Of a DNA stretch of 41,788 nucleotides, positions 6,325 to 16,175 are shown piece by piece. Below the pieces are notes generated by a model that worked only from the letters and a program-made list of their open reading frames with translations, ran no database searches and was not told the origin of the DNA. Position 1 is the stretch's first letter. Each line of letters starts with the position of its first letter. Origin of the DNA: CALIBK01 sp037444165 (lineage in GTDB: Bacteria; Desulfobacterota; BSN033; UBA1163); the NCBI GenBank assembly GCA_037444165.1, contig JBBIMX010000012.1:1-41788 (forward strand), written 5' to 3'. A program made the position numbers and the translations under genes.

Positions 6325-7803
6325 ATGCCATCCAATCTCAATTATGTCATTGAGCAGGTCGTCAAAGACAAGGGGATTGATAAGAAAGTGATCATTGAGG
6401 CCTTAGAGCAAGCCGTCCTTACAGCCTCAAGAAAGAAATATGGACATCATGGAGAGATTGAAGTCCATTACAACGAGGAGATCGGAGAGGTAGAACTCTT
6501 CCAATTCAAACAGGTTGTGGAGGAAGTGAAAGACCCGAATACCGAGATTTCTCTCAAAGAGGCTCGAACATTGGATCCAGAGGCTCAGATTGGTGATAGC
6601 CTGGGGGTGAAACTCAATACGGATTTCGGTCGGATTGGAGCCCAGACCGCCAAGCAGGTGATCATTCAGAAAGTTCGGGATGCAGAGCGAGAGAGCATCT
6701 ATAATGAATTTAAGGACCGAAAAGGAGATATCGTCAGTGGAACCGTTCAACGATTGGAAAAGGGGAATATCTATGTCACGATTGGGAAGGCAGAGGCTAT
6801 CCTTCCCTTAAAAGAACAGATCCCAGGAGAAACATATCGGCAGGGGGATCGAATTCGGGCCTATATCTTGGATGTCCAGAAAAATACGAAAAGCCCTCAG
6901 ATCATTCTATCAAGAACCCATCCTGGTTTCTTGGTCAAACTCTTCGAATTGGAAGTGCCAGAGATATCAGACGGCATCATCAAAATCATCAGTGCAGCCA
7001 GGGAACCCGGAGAGAGGGCAAAGATCTCTGTCTATAGCTCTAACCGGGATGTAGATGCTGTTGGGGCCTGTGTGGGGATGAAGGGATCCAGGGTGCAAAA
7101 TGTGGTTCAGGAGCTAAGGGGAGAGCGAATCGATATCATTCCTTGGTCACAAGACCCAGCTAAATACGTCTGTAACGCCCTGGCTCCTGCCAAGATTTCA
7201 AGGGTCTATATTGATGAAGAGAATCGACACATGGAAGTGGTTGTCGCTGACGATCAACTCTCTTTGGCGATCGGGAAGAAGGGTCAAAACGTAAGACTGG
7301 CCTCGAAACTCACAGGATGGAAGATCGACATCAAGAGCGAATCAAAGATGGAAAAGATGTCTGTCGAAATCATAGAACAATTCAAATCCCTCCCCTATAT
7401 GGGAGAGGTATCAAGTCGGCTTCTATATAATGAGGGATTTCGGTCGCTTCAGGAGATTGCGGAAATCGATCCCGAAGAACTGGCAAAGATCTTAGAGATA
7501 GAGAAGGAGAAGGCCCAAGAGATTGTTGAGCGGGCCATCGAGATCATTCAGGAAAAAGGAGAAGAAAGGATAGAGACAGAAGCCCCCTCATCGAAAGAGG
7601 AGGCTTCTCTGGATCCGGTTAATCAAATTCCAGGAGTAGGGGAGAAGACGGCGGAGATCTTAAAAAGCCATGGCCTTTCGACGGTTCAAGATCTTTTGAA
7701 TTCAAACAAGGAGAGGCTCTCTGAGCTTCCCGGGATTGGAACGAAGAAGGCAGAGAAACTGATCCAATCTGCTAAAACGTACCTCGAAGGAAGGGAGACA
7801 TGA
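6325..7803 (+). CDS. nusA: Transcription termination/antitermination factor NusA
   Basis: 492 residues. NusA binds RNA polymerase near the exit channel and promotes pausing and intrinsic termination. The domains in order are the N-terminal polymerase-binding domain (1-125), S1 (about 132-200, GDIVSGTVQRLEKGNIYVTI), KH1 and KH2 (about 225-345, with VGMKGSRVQNV and IGKKGQNVRLAS) and a C-terminal extension. The extension has two helix-hairpin-helix-like repeats (IPGVGEKTAEIL and LPGIGTKKAEKL). AAGGAG lies before ATG 6325. It overlaps ylxR by four bases (ATGA). NusA stimulates hairpin terminators, which bears on the terminator just upstream of rimP. Confidence 0.97.
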   Translation: MPSNLNYVIEQVVKDKGIDKKVIIEALEQAVLTASRKKYGHHGEIEVHYNEEIGEVELFQFKQVVEEVKDPNTEISLKEARTLDPEAQIGDSLGVKLNTDFGRIGAQTAKQVIIQKVRDAERESIYNEFKDRKGDIVSGTVQRLEKGNIYVTIGKAEAILPLKEQIPGETYRQGDRIRAYILDVQKNTKSPQIILSRTHPGFLVKLFELEVPEISDGIIKIISAAREPGERAKISVYSSNRDVDAVGACVGMKGSRVQNVVQELRGERIDIIPWSQDPAKYVCNALAPAKISRVYIDEENRHMEVVVADDQLSLAIGKKGQNVRLASKLTGWKIDIKSESKMEKMSVEIIEQFKSLPYMGEVSSRLLYNEGFRSLQEIAEIDPEELAKILEIEKEKAQEIVERAIEIIQEKGEERIETEAPSSKEEASLDPVNQIPGVGEKTAEILKSHGLSTVQDLLNSNKERLSELPGIGTKKAEKLIQSAKTYLEGRET

Positions 7804-8066
7804 GAAGGGGACACCTTCCAATTCGGACCTGTATTGGATGTCTCCAAAAAAAGAGACAGGACGAATTGGTTCGGTTGGAGAGGACCCCAGAAGGTAAGGT
7901 CGTTATTAATGAAAAAAGGGGAAAGGGTGGAAGAGGATACTATCTATGTCCCACTCTAAACTGTTTTACTATGGCTAAGAAGAGAAGCAAGTTGGCCCAA
8001 CCTCTCCGTGGGGAAGAATTTTCTCTCTCTTTTAAAGAGAGGGTATCTCAAGAAGGAACAAGATGA
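7800..8066 (+). CDS. ylxR: YlxR/RnpM family RNA-binding protein
   Basis: 88 residues with the family signature RTCIGC near the N terminus, then LVRL, GRGYYLCP and a lysine-rich tail. Members bind RNA; the B. subtilis protein has been reported to modulate RNase P. It is encoded between nusA and infB in many bacteria. ATG 7800 overlaps the nusA stop, so translation is probably coupled. Confidence 0.9.
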   Translation: MRRGHLPIRTCIGCLQKKRQDELVRLERTPEGKVVINEKRGKGGRGYYLCPTLNCFTMAKKRSKLAQPLRGEEFSLSFKERVSQEGTR

Positions 8067-8078
8067 GGAGGAAGTTAA

Positions 8079-10691
8079 ATGGCGAAGGTGAAGGTTCTTG
8101 ACCTTGCAAAAGAAGTAGGGATGGAGGATGATAAACTCCTCCTGAAATTAAAACAGATGGGATTAAAGGTAAAGGATAAGAAACCAGAGCCTACGCCCAA
8201 GGAAAAGGCCTCTTCAGACGAAAGGGTTATTGAAAGAGACGCTGAAAAAGAAGTCGTTGAAAAGAGAGTCAATCCGACCCTTATTCGCCGTAGGACAAGA
8301 ACCCTTCAGGTGGAAGCTCCACTCGCTCCCCCTCAAGCGGCTATGCCATCTCCTCCAACCCTTGAAACCACGCCGGTCACCGTTTCGCGCAAAGAAGAAG
8401 TGGTCCCAGAAATCTCTCTCCCGAAAGAAGAGGTGAAGAAGAAGGTTCGAATAGCCAAAAAGAAAGAGGAGGAGAAGAAAGAAGAGAAGCCCGAGAAGAA
8501 ACCTCCGAGAGGGAAAAAGAAGAAGGAAGAAGCTCAGGCCCTTCCAGAGAAGGAATTGGAAGTAAAGGGAGAGATTTCCGTGAAAGAACCAGAGATTCCT
8601 CCCCCTCCGGCCCTTTCTGCCCCTCAAGTGGAAGCCATAAAAGAAAAGCCCCCCGAACCTGAAAAGGAGAAGAAAGAGGTCCTCCCAAAGATAGAGATTC
8701 CTCTTCCAGAGAAGATCGAAGTGCCTGAAGAAGAGAAGGGCACTCCTCTTTCCACCAAGAAAAAAGTGGTCGGAAAGAAGAGGAGATTGATTGAAGAGAG
8801 ACTGCTCAGAGAGGAGTTTGAAGAAGAAGAGAGACCCGAAAAAGAGATAGAGCCGCTTCCTCGGCCTTTTAGACCTGTCAAGAAGAAGGTGGTCGTAAAG
8901 GCCCCCAAGAAAACAGAGATCACCGTTCCCAAACCAATCAAGCGAATCATTCGAATCGCAGAGGTCATCTCGGTAGCCGATCTGGCCAAACGAATGGGAG
9001 TCAAAGGATCCGAGGTAATTAAAAAACTGATGGAAATAGGAGTGATGGTCAATATCAATCAACTCATTGATGCGGATGTCGCCTCTCTGGTTGCCAGTGA
9101 ATTCGGTTATGAAGTGGAGAAGACTTCGATCGAGAGTCAGGACCTATTAGAGAGAAAAGAGGACAGACCCGAAGATCTGCGCCCCCGACCTCCTGTCGTG
9201 ACCATCATGGGCCATGTGGACCATGGAAAGACGATGCTCCTCGACGCCATTCGAAAAACCAATGTGGTCGAGGGAGAGGCAGGAGGAATTACTCAACACA
9301 TCGGTGCCTATGATGTCCAGTTGGATCACGGTCGGGTCGTTTTTATTGATACCCCTGGACATGAGGCCTTTACGGCGATGCGAGCTCGAGGAGCGCAGGT
9401 CACAGACATTGTCGTTTTAGTGGTGGCAGCCGATGATGGGGTCATGCCTCAGACTAAAGAGGCCATTGATCACGCCAGGGCCGCTAAGGTTCCGATTGTG
9501 GTAGCCATCAACAAAATAGATAAACCCAATGTGAATATCGAGAAAGTGAAAAAGGACCTTGCAGAACTGGGTTTAATCCCGGAGCAATGGGGTGGAAATA
9601 CCCTCTATGCAGAGATCTCGGCGAAACAGAAAATCGGGATTAAAGAACTCCTTGAGCTCATCCTTCTTCAGGCAGAGATGTTAGAATTGAAGTCCAATCC
9701 TAATAAACCTGCCCGGGGCACCATTATTGAAGCGAAATTGGATAAAGGAAGAGGACCTGTGGCCACCCTTCTCGTTCAGGAAGGAACCCTACGGGTGGGG
9801 GATATCTTCCTGGCAGGTTCCCAGTATGGTCGGGTCAGGGCGATGTTTAATGATCGGGGTCAGAAAATTGAAGAGGCCGGTCCTTCCACTCCTGTAGAGG
9901 TGTTGGGGTTCTCTGATGTTCCGGAAGCAGGAGAGACCTTCATCGTGGTGACGGAAGAAAGGATGGCCAAACAGATCAGCCTCTATCGTCAGGAAAAGGC
10001 TAGGGCAAAGGAACTTTCAAAGTTAAGTAAAGTTTCTCTGGAGGACCTCTATGAGAGGATCCAGAAAGGAGAAATCAAAGAACTCAATGTGATCATTAAA
10101 GCGGATGTTCAAGGATCCATTGAAGCAATGAGAGAGGCCTTGGGAAAGATGTCCACGGACACGGTGAAACTCAATATCATTCACGATGCAGTTGGAGGAA
10201 TCACAGAGACCGATGTCAATTTGGCCTCAGCCTCCAATGCCATCATCATTGGATTCAATGTCAGACCTAGCCCCAAAGCCCAGACCCTTGCAGAGCAAGA
10301 AAAAGTAGATATTCGAACCTATTCGGTGATCTACGATGCCATCTCGGATATCAAGAAGGCCTTGGAAGGACTGCTCGAGCCGACTTACAAAGAACATATC
10401 TTGGGAAGGGCTCAGGTCCTTCAACTCTTCAATATCCGTAAGGTGGGGACAGTAGCCGGAAGCCTTATTCTGGATGGGAAGGTCGTCAGAGGATCTCACG
10501 CCAGGCTTTTGAGGGACAACGTTGTCATCTATGATGGACGCATTGGCTCCCTGAAACGCTTCAAAGAGGATATCAAAGAGTGTCCTCAGGGAGTGGAGTG
10601 TGGGATCTGGATCGAAAATTTTAATGACATCAAACCAGGGGATATTATTGAATCCTACGAGGTGGAGAAGATTCAACCCCATCTCGCATAA
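8079..10691 (+). CDS. infB: Translation initiation factor IF-2
   Basis: 870 residues. IF-2 is the GTPase that brings fMet-tRNA to the 30S subunit and promotes 50S joining. The N-terminal IF2N module is at 1-50. A long Lys/Glu/Pro-rich linker covers about 50-290. A second IF2N-like module (VADLAKRMGVKGSEVIKKLMEIG) lies at about 300-350. The G domain has GHVDHGKT (378-385), DTPGHEAF and NKID. Beta-barrel domains and the C-terminal fMet-tRNA-binding domain follow. The linker's charge bias produces long mirror ORFs on the minus strand, which are not genes. GAGGAGG lies before ATG 8079. Confidence 0.98.
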   Translation: MAKVKVLDLAKEVGMEDDKLLLKLKQMGLKVKDKKPEPTPKEKASSDERVIERDAEKEVVEKRVNPTLIRRRTRTLQVEAPLAPPQAAMPSPPTLETTPVTVSRKEEVVPEISLPKEEVKKKVRIAKKKEEEKKEEKPEKKPPRGKKKKEEAQALPEKELEVKGEISVKEPEIPPPPALSAPQVEAIKEKPPEPEKEKKEVLPKIEIPLPEKIEVPEEEKGTPLSTKKKVVGKKRRLIEERLLREEFEEEERPEKEIEPLPRPFRPVKKKVVVKAPKKTEITVPKPIKRIIRIAEVISVADLAKRMGVKGSEVIKKLMEIGVMVNINQLIDADVASLVASEFGYEVEKTSIESQDLLERKEDRPEDLRPRPPVVTIMGHVDHGKTMLLDAIRKTNVVEGEAGGITQHIGAYDVQLDHGRVVFIDTPGHEAFTAMRARGAQVTDIVVLVVAADDGVMPQTKEAIDHARAAKVPIVVAINKIDKPNVNIEKVKKDLAELGLIPEQWGGNTLYAEISAKQKIGIKELLELILLQAEMLELKSNPNKPARGTIIEAKLDKGRGPVATLLVQEGTLRVGDIFLAGSQYGRVRAMFNDRGQKIEEAGPSTPVEVLGFSDVPEAGETFIVVTEERMAKQISLYRQEKARAKELSKLSKVSLEDLYERIQKGEIKELNVIIKADVQGSIEAMREALGKMSTDTVKLNIIHDAVGGITETDVNLASASNAIIIGFNVRPSPKAQTLAEQEKVDIRTYSVIYDAISDIKKALEGLLEPTYKEHILGRAQVLQLFNIRKVGTVAGSLILDGKVVRGSHARLLRDNVVIYDGRIGSLKRFKEDIKECPQGVECGIWIENFNDIKPGDIIESYEVEKIQPHLA

Positions 10692-10708
10692 CCTAAGGAG
10701 GCCTCAAG

Positions 10709-10996
10709 ATGGTGGTCGGTATCTGTCGGTTGGACTTTCGGATTCCCGAAAACCATTCGCTCAAGGAAAAGCGCCACATCCTAAGAAAGGTCATCGACCG
10801 GGTAAAACCCCGGTTCAATGTGGCGATCTCTGAGGTCGGGGATCATGATCTCTGGCAACGGGCTCAGATTGGGATCTGTACAGTAGGCAATGATCGGCGC
10901 TACATCAATTCCAGTCTCGATAAGGTGATCGATTTCATTGAAAAGATGAACCTGGTCGAAGTCATAGGCACCGAGATGGAAATCCTTTCGGTCTAA
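10709..10996 (+). CDS. DUF503 (YlxP-like) protein
   Basis: 95 residues, full length for DUF503. The signature lies at the start (RLDFRIPENHSLKEKRHILR) and is followed by NVAISEVGDHDLWQRAQIGI. The B. subtilis relative YlxP is encoded in the same infB-rbfA interval, and its role is not established beyond a likely link to ribosome function. TAAGGAGG lies upstream of ATG 10709. Confidence 0.88.
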   Translation: MVVGICRLDFRIPENHSLKEKRHILRKVIDRVKPRFNVAISEVGDHDLWQRAQIGICTVGNDRRYINSSLDKVIDFIEKMNLVEVIGTEMEILSV

Positions 10997-11014
10997 GGTT
11001 GAAAGGAATAGGGG

Positions 11015-11377
11015 ATGGAAGGAAAACGTTCGGATAAAGTAGCCGATTTAATCCATCGAGAAGTTTCGGAGATGTTACTTCGTTCCGTCAAAGACCCTCG
11101 AATCGGATGGGTGACGATCACTCGAGTAAAGGTCACGGAGGACTGTCGACTCGCTAAGATCTACTTCAGCGTCACTGGAACTCGAGAGCAGAGGGAGAGG
11201 TCTACCGAAGGGCTGGAGAGCGCCAAAGGCTTTATTCGAAAAGAGCTGGGAAAGCGAATCCGATTGAGATATACTCCGGAAATCAGATTTCAATTTGATC
11301 CGACGATTGAATATGCGATTCATCTCGAAGAGGTATTCCAGGGACTTCAGAAGGAGAAAGAGAAGGATGAGGATTGA
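11015..11377 (+). CDS. rbfA: Ribosome-binding factor A
   Basis: 120 residues, normal length. RbfA is a KH-fold protein that binds the immature 30S subunit near the 5' end of 16S rRNA. Recognisable segments are RSDKVADLIHREVSEMLL, DPRIGWVTITRVKVTEDCR, KIYFSV and the C-terminal RYTPEIRFQFD. AAGGAATAGGGG precedes ATG 11015. It overlaps truB by 11 bases. Confidence 0.95.
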   Translation: MEGKRSDKVADLIHREVSEMLLRSVKDPRIGWVTITRVKVTEDCRLAKIYFSVTGTREQRERSTEGLESAKGFIRKELGKRIRLRYTPEIRFQFDPTIEYAIHLEEVFQGLQKEKEKDED

Positions 11378-12359
11378 TGGATTTCTGATCGTGGATAAAC
11401 CTGAAGGGTGGACCTCCATAGAAGTCGTTCAAAAGATTAAATCCTGGTTCTCCATCAAAAGGGCAGGCCATATTGGCACGCTCGATCCTTTTGCGACCGG
11501 TGTTCTTCCTGTCGTCCTCAATGAAGGGCGAAGGATTGTCCCTTTTCTCAAAGAAGATCCTAAGGAATATGAAGCCGAAATGAAATTAGGCGAAGAGACG
11601 ACTACCGATGATTTGACTGGAGAACCCTTGTTTCATAGGTCTCTCAATGAAGTGACCCCTGAAAAGATTAGGGAGGTGTTCCGCACGTTTGTGGGGAAAA
11701 TCCGACAGATTCCACCCCTTTTTTCTGCCGTGAAGATCCAAGGGGTTCCTCTCTATCAATGGGCCCGAAAAGGGATAGAAAAGGAAAGGCAAGAGAAAGT
11801 GATAGAAGTATTCAGGCTCGAGATCAAGGAGATCACGCTTCCCAAAATTCGCTTCAATCTGGTTTGTTCCAAAGGAACTTATGTGCGGGCATTAGCAAGG
11901 GACATTGGAAGAAGGTTGGGTTGTGGAGCTCATCTAACCTTCCTTAGACGACTTCGAAGTGGACCCTTCTCCCTTGATCAGGCCATTTCGATGGAAGAAT
12001 TAAAAAGTTCCCCAAAAGCCTCTCTTTCTCATTGGGTCATTTCTCCGGAAGAAGCCCTTTCGGATACTCCGGAGTTGAAAGCAGATGAAAGGATGATTAG
12101 GAAGGTCAGTCAAGGTCAGGGAATCGTCCTGAAGGATCTCGGGCAAAAATCCCTGCCCGATTTTAAAAAGGGGCAAGAATTAAGGATGTCTTCCTCCGAA
12201 GGGAAATTGGTGGCTATTTTACGGTGTGAAAGGGACCGGGAGGAGATCGATCGGATTTGCCCAGAAGAGGCTATTTTTCGGCCCATCAGGGTCTTATCCA
12301 CAAGAATTTTTATGGATGATAAGAAAAAAGCAATCTATGAAGAAGGAGGAGTTTCATGA
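11367..12359 (+). CDS. truB: tRNA pseudouridine-55 synthase TruB
   Basis: 330 residues. TruB isomerises U55 of the tRNA T-loop. The start is ATG 11367, giving MRIDGFLIVDKPEGWTS, the standard opening; the frame is open further upstream but only inside rbfA. The catalytic Asp is in GHIGTLDPFATGVLP, followed by SAVKIQGVPLYQWAR and GTYVRALARDIG. A C-terminal PUA-like region follows. GGAGAAAGAG lies just before the start, within rbfA. It overlaps rpsO by four bases (ATGA). Confidence 0.95.
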   Translation: MRIDGFLIVDKPEGWTSIEVVQKIKSWFSIKRAGHIGTLDPFATGVLPVVLNEGRRIVPFLKEDPKEYEAEMKLGEETTTDDLTGEPLFHRSLNEVTPEKIREVFRTFVGKIRQIPPLFSAVKIQGVPLYQWARKGIEKERQEKVIEVFRLEIKEITLPKIRFNLVCSKGTYVRALARDIGRRLGCGAHLTFLRRLRSGPFSLDQAISMEELKSSPKASLSHWVISPEEALSDTPELKADERMIRKVSQGQGIVLKDLGQKSLPDFKKGQELRMSSSEGKLVAILRCERDREEIDRICPEEAIFRPIRVLSTRIFMDDKKKAIYEEGGVS

Positions 12360-12625
12360 CACTGGATCAGGAGAGGAAAAAGGAATTGATCGAGAAGTTT
12401 AGAACTCATGAGAAGGATACAGGTTCTCCAGAGATTCAAATTGCCCTTCTCAGCGAAAGAATTCGTTATCTCACCGAACATTTTAAGGTCCATAAGAAGG
12501 ACCACCACTCTCGGAGGGGGTTATTGAAGATGGTAGGAAGGCGAAGGAAGCTCCTGAATTATCTTAAAGAGAACAGCCTGGAGCGATACCGAAAGCTCAT
12601 TGAGCAATTGGGCTTAAGAAAATAA
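12356..12625 (+). CDS. rpsO: Ribosomal protein S15
   Basis: 89 residues, exactly the family length. S15 is a primary 16S rRNA-binding protein of the small-subunit platform. The signature elements are DTGSPEIQIALLSERI and HKKDHHSRRGLLKMVGRRRKLL. GAAGGAGG precedes ATG 12356, which overlaps the truB stop. The rpsO-pnp order is widespread. Confidence 0.98.
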   Translation: MTLDQERKKELIEKFRTHEKDTGSPEIQIALLSERIRYLTEHFKVHKKDHHSRRGLLKMVGRRRKLLNYLKENSLERYRKLIEQLGLRK

Positions 12626-12651
12626 TAGATCAAGATGAAGGAGTGAAACCG

Positions 12652-14775
12652 GTGATGATTCATAGATTAGAGATCGATTTTGCAGGAAGACCTTTGTCGA
12701 TCGAGACCGGAAAGGTAGCCAAACAGGCTAACGGTTCTGTGCTCGTCCGATACGGGGAGACAGTCGTGTTAGTTACCGCTGTCTCTTCTGAGAAGAAGAG
12801 AGAAGGGATTGATTTCGTTCCACTTACGGTCAACTATCTGGAGATGACCTATGCAGCAGGGAAGATCCCGGGTGGATTTTTTAAACGGGAAGGGAGGCCT
12901 ACGGATCATGAGATCCTCATCTCCCGATTTATCGATCGTCCGCTGAGACCCCTCTTCCCCAAAGGGTTCCAGAATGAAACTCAGATCATTGCCACAGTCC
13001 TTTCAGCCGATACCGATAATGATCCCTCTATTTTGGGAATGATCGGAGCCTCTGCAGCCCTCTACCTCTCCGATATTCCTTTCGATCAACCCATTGCAGG
13101 GGTAAAAGTAGGTCGGATTGACGGAGAGTATGTCATCAATCCCACCTATGAAGAAATGGAACTCAGTGATATTGATCTTTTTGTTGCGGGAAGTGAAGAG
13201 GCCATCATCATGGTGGAAGGCAGTGCCAAAGAACTTCCCGAAAAAGAGGTCCTGGAAGCCATCTTTTTCGGGCATCAATCTCTCAAACCGATTATAGAAC
13301 TTCAGAAAAAGTTAAGAGAGGCGATGGGATCTCCTCCAAAAGAATTGAACTTCGAAAGACCCCAGGAGGCGATCCTCGAAAAGGTTCGAACTCTTACAGA
13401 AGATCGACTCCTCGAGGCCTACCAAATCTCAGAAAAAATAAAAAGACGAACCTACATCGAAACCCTTTTTCAGGAGATCCTTAAAAGTTTTGAGACAGAG
13501 GATGGATCGATCGAGAGTGCGGTCAGAGCGGCTTTCGAAGAAGTGGATCGTCAACTCATGAGGCAATGGATCTTAGAGAAGAAACGAAGGATCGATGGAA
13601 GGGGATGGAGGGAGATACGACCCATCTCCTGCGAAGTGGGAATCCTCCCGCGAACCCATGGATCCGCCCTCTTTACCCGCGGAGAGACTCAGGTCCTGGC
13701 AGTGGTCACATTTGGAACCTCTGAGGATGAACAGAAAATCAACTCCTTGATGGGAGAGACCTATAAGTCTTTTATGCTCCATTATAATTTTCCTCCTTTT
13801 TGCACAGGAGAGGTGTCTCCCTTAAGACCTCCCAGCCGAAGGGAGATCGGTCATGGAGCCTTGGCAGAAAGAGCGATTCTTCCTGTCCTTCCTTCCAGTG
13901 AAAAATTTCCCTATACAATTCGAATCGTCTCGGAGGTTCTGGAGTCGAATGGCTCCTCTTCCATGGCTACGGTGTGTGGGGCAAGTCTATCCTTAATGGA
14001 TGCGGGGGTTCCTATTAAGGCCCCGGTCGCTGGGATCGCCATGGGGTTGATCATTGAGAATGGACAAGAGGCTATCCTTTCGGATATCTTAGGCGATGAG
14101 GATCACATTGGAGATATGGATTTTAAAGTGGCCGGTACCTCTCAAGGGATTACCGCCATCCAGATGGATATTAAGATTCGTGGGGTCTCCAAAGAGGTCC
14201 TCGAAAGGGTTCTGGAGCAGGCAAGGGAAGGAAGACTCTATATTTTAGAAAAGATGAAGGAGACGATTGCAGAACCCCGGAAAGATCTCTCTCCCCATGC
14301 CCCTCGAATCGTGACTCTGAATGTGAAACCCGAGAAGATTCGAGAAATTATCGGTCCGGGAGGAAAAACGATTCGATCCATCATCGATCAGACAGGGGTG
14401 AAGATCGATGTGGAAGATTCAGGGGTGGTGAGGATCGCCTCTCCAAATTATGAATCCATTGAGAAAGCCATTTCAATGGTGAAGAAACTTACCCAAGAAG
14501 TGGAGGTGGGTGGACTCTACCATGGGGTGGTCAAAAGGGTATTAGGGTTTGGGGCCATTGTGGAGATCTTTCCAGGGACCGACGGATTGATTCACATTTC
14601 TCAACTGGCCGATTATCGGGTCAAACAGGTTACTGATATTCTGAAAGAAGGCGATGAGGTCCTGGTGAAGGTCATTGATATTGATCCTCAAGGCCGAATT
14701 CGACTGAGTCGGAAGGCGGCCCTTCGAGAAGGGGGGCGAGGGAAAGAGAGTAAACCAGGAAAGAGCTCCCATTAA
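12652..14775 (+). CDS. pnp: Polyribonucleotide nucleotidyltransferase (PNPase)
   Basis: About 707 residues. PNPase is a phosphorolytic 3'-5' exoribonuclease that forms a trimeric ring. The domains are two RNase PH cores (about 10-225 and 310-540) separated by the helical domain, then KH (IIGPGGKTIRSII) and S1 (GLYHGVVKRVLGFGAIVEIFPGTDGLIHISQL in pieces). The second core has GSSSMATVCGASL and the metal-binding region DEDHIGDMDFK. GTG 12652 or ATG 12655 is preferred because AAGGAG (12638-12643) lies eight or eleven bases upstream; the in-frame GTG 12643 overlaps the ribosome site itself. Confidence 0.97.
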   Translation: MMIHRLEIDFAGRPLSIETGKVAKQANGSVLVRYGETVVLVTAVSSEKKREGIDFVPLTVNYLEMTYAAGKIPGGFFKREGRPTDHEILISRFIDRPLRPLFPKGFQNETQIIATVLSADTDNDPSILGMIGASAALYLSDIPFDQPIAGVKVGRIDGEYVINPTYEEMELSDIDLFVAGSEEAIIMVEGSAKELPEKEVLEAIFFGHQSLKPIIELQKKLREAMGSPPKELNFERPQEAILEKVRTLTEDRLLEAYQISEKIKRRTYIETLFQEILKSFETEDGSIESAVRAAFEEVDRQLMRQWILEKKRRIDGRGWREIRPISCEVGILPRTHGSALFTRGETQVLAVVTFGTSEDEQKINSLMGETYKSFMLHYNFPPFCTGEVSPLRPPSRREIGHGALAERAILPVLPSSEKFPYTIRIVSEVLESNGSSSMATVCGASLSLMDAGVPIKAPVAGIAMGLIIENGQEAILSDILGDEDHIGDMDFKVAGTSQGITAIQMDIKIRGVSKEVLERVLEQAREGRLYILEKMKETIAEPRKDLSPHAPRIVTLNVKPEKIREIIGPGGKTIRSIIDQTGVKIDVEDSGVVRIASPNYESIEKAISMVKKLTQEVEVGGLYHGVVKRVLGFGAIVEIFPGTDGLIHISQLADYRVKQVTDILKEGDEVLVKVIDIDPQGRIRLSRKAALREGGRGKESKPGKSSH

Positions 14776-14849
14776 ATCCGTTCATCCTTCTCACCTTCAA
14801 AGGAAGGAAAGAGAAGCGGAAAGGCGAAAGGATTGAATCAGGAAGGAAG

Positions 14850-16175
14850 ATGGTAAGAAGAGTTCAACCCGTTTCAAAAGGAGTCTTTTACAATGACGGT
14901 TCAGGGTACCAGAAGACGGTCCTTGAAAATGGCCTCCGAGTGATCACCGAAGAAATTCCCTATCTCAAATCGGTTTCCATAGGGGTCTGGGTGTTGACTG
15001 GGTCAAGGGATGAAGAACCTCACGAGAATGGGATTTCCCATTTTATTGAACATCTCCTCTTTAAGGGAACCCAGCGAAGAACAGCTTTTGAAATTGCCAA
15101 GGAGATCGATTCGGTCGGAGGGACCCTAAACGCCTTTACGGGAAGGGAGTATACCTGTTTTTATGCAAAGGTGATCGATCGAAACCTTCCTCTGGCGATA
15201 GATCTTCTCTCAGATATTTTTCTCCATTCCCTCATGAATGAAGAGGATATCGAGAAAGAGAGGATGGTCATCCTTCAGGAGATTAAAATGGTAGAAGATA
15301 CTCCGGATGACTATATCCATGATCTTTTTAATCGAGCCTGTTTTGGAAATCACCCCTTAGGGTTTCCTGTCTTTGGAACCTCTGAGCAGGTTCAATCCTT
15401 TCGACGAAACCAGATTCTTCAATATTTTAGGGAGAACTATTCTCCGGAGCAGACCCTGATTTGTGCAGCAGGAAACCTGAAACATCAAGAGGTCGTCGAT
15501 CTGGTGAAGGAGAGTTTTGGAAAAGTTCCAAAATCCAACCATCATCGAGAGCGGATGAAACCCGATCCTATTTCCACCACTTATATCCTTCGACGAGATC
15601 TTGAACAGGTTCATTTCTGTCTCGGGACGAAGGGCCTTCAATATAATCACTCCCTCCGATTCGGCTCCTATGTTCTGAACACGATTCTTGGAGGAGGAAT
15701 GAGTTCGAGACTCTTTCAGGAAATCCGAGAAAATCGTGGACTCGCCTATTCTGTCTATTCCTATCTCCCCACCTATCTGGATACCGGGCTGGTTGTGGTC
15801 TATGCAGGGACCGAAGAGGCTACATTCCAGGAAGTCCTTCGGTTGATCCTGGATGAGTTTCAACGGCTGAAGAACGAACCTTTCAGGAATGGGGAATTGG
15901 AAGTGGCCAAAGAACATCTCAAAGGGAACCTCCTCCTCAGTTTAGAGAGTTCTGATACCCTGATGACCCGATTGGCCAAAAACGAGATCTATTTCGAAAC
16001 CTATTTCCCGGTCGATGCTATCCTCAAAGGGATCGATGAAGTGGATGAAGAGACAGTTCACTATCTGGCGAATGACCTTTTTAACGAACGATTTTTCTGT
16101 TTGGCCGTTCTGGGACCGGTAGAGCCGGAAAGAGTCAAATCCTTTAATGACCGTTTAGGCCTTGAAACGAGTTAA
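14850..16175 (+). CDS. M16 family zinc metallopeptidase (processing-protease type)
   Basis: 441 residues. The inverted zinc motif H64-F-I-E67-H68 lies in GISHFIEHLLFKGTQRR, with downstream acidic ligands in the conserved helix. The second, inactive half carries GGGMSSRLFQEIRENRGLAYSVYS, which is typical. This single-chain, two-domain form is the bacterial relative of the mitochondrial processing peptidase and is often found right after pnp. The substrate is unknown. GGAAGGAAG precedes ATG 14850. The 3' end overlaps dut by 14 bases. Confidence 0.93.
   Translation: MVRRVQPVSKGVFYNDGSGYQKTVLENGLRVITEEIPYLKSVSIGVWVLTGSRDEEPHENGISHFIEHLLFKGTQRRTAFEIAKEIDSVGGTLNAFTGREYTCFYAKVIDRNLPLAIDLLSDIFLHSLMNEEDIEKERMVILQEIKMVEDTPDDYIHDLFNRACFGNHPLGFPVFGTSEQVQSFRRNQILQYFRENYSPEQTLICAAGNLKHQEVVDLVKESFGKVPKSNHHRERMKPDPISTTYILRRDLEQVHFCLGTKGLQYNHSLRFGSYVLNTILGGGMSSRLFQEIRENRGLAYSVYSYLPTYLDTGLVVVYAGTEEATFQEVLRLILDEFQRLKNEPFRNGELEVAKEHLKGNLLLSLESSDTLMTRLAKNEIYFETYFPVDAILKGIDEVDEETVHYLANDLFNERFFCLAVLGPVEPERVKSFNDRLGLETS

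Noticed and set aside
8214..9062. Long minus-strand open frames (282 and 144 codons) opposite the infB linker
   Set aside because: They mirror the Lys/Glu-rich linker codons, giving improbable Phe/Leu/Ser/Arg-rich proteins with no ribosome site; IF-2 on the plus strand explains the region.
10227..10682. 151-codon minus-strand open frame
   Set aside because: It is a shadow of the C-terminal domain of IF-2.
15357..15917. 186-codon minus-strand open frame
   Set aside because: It lies wholly inside the M16 peptidase gene, which has clear motifs, and encodes no recognisable protein.
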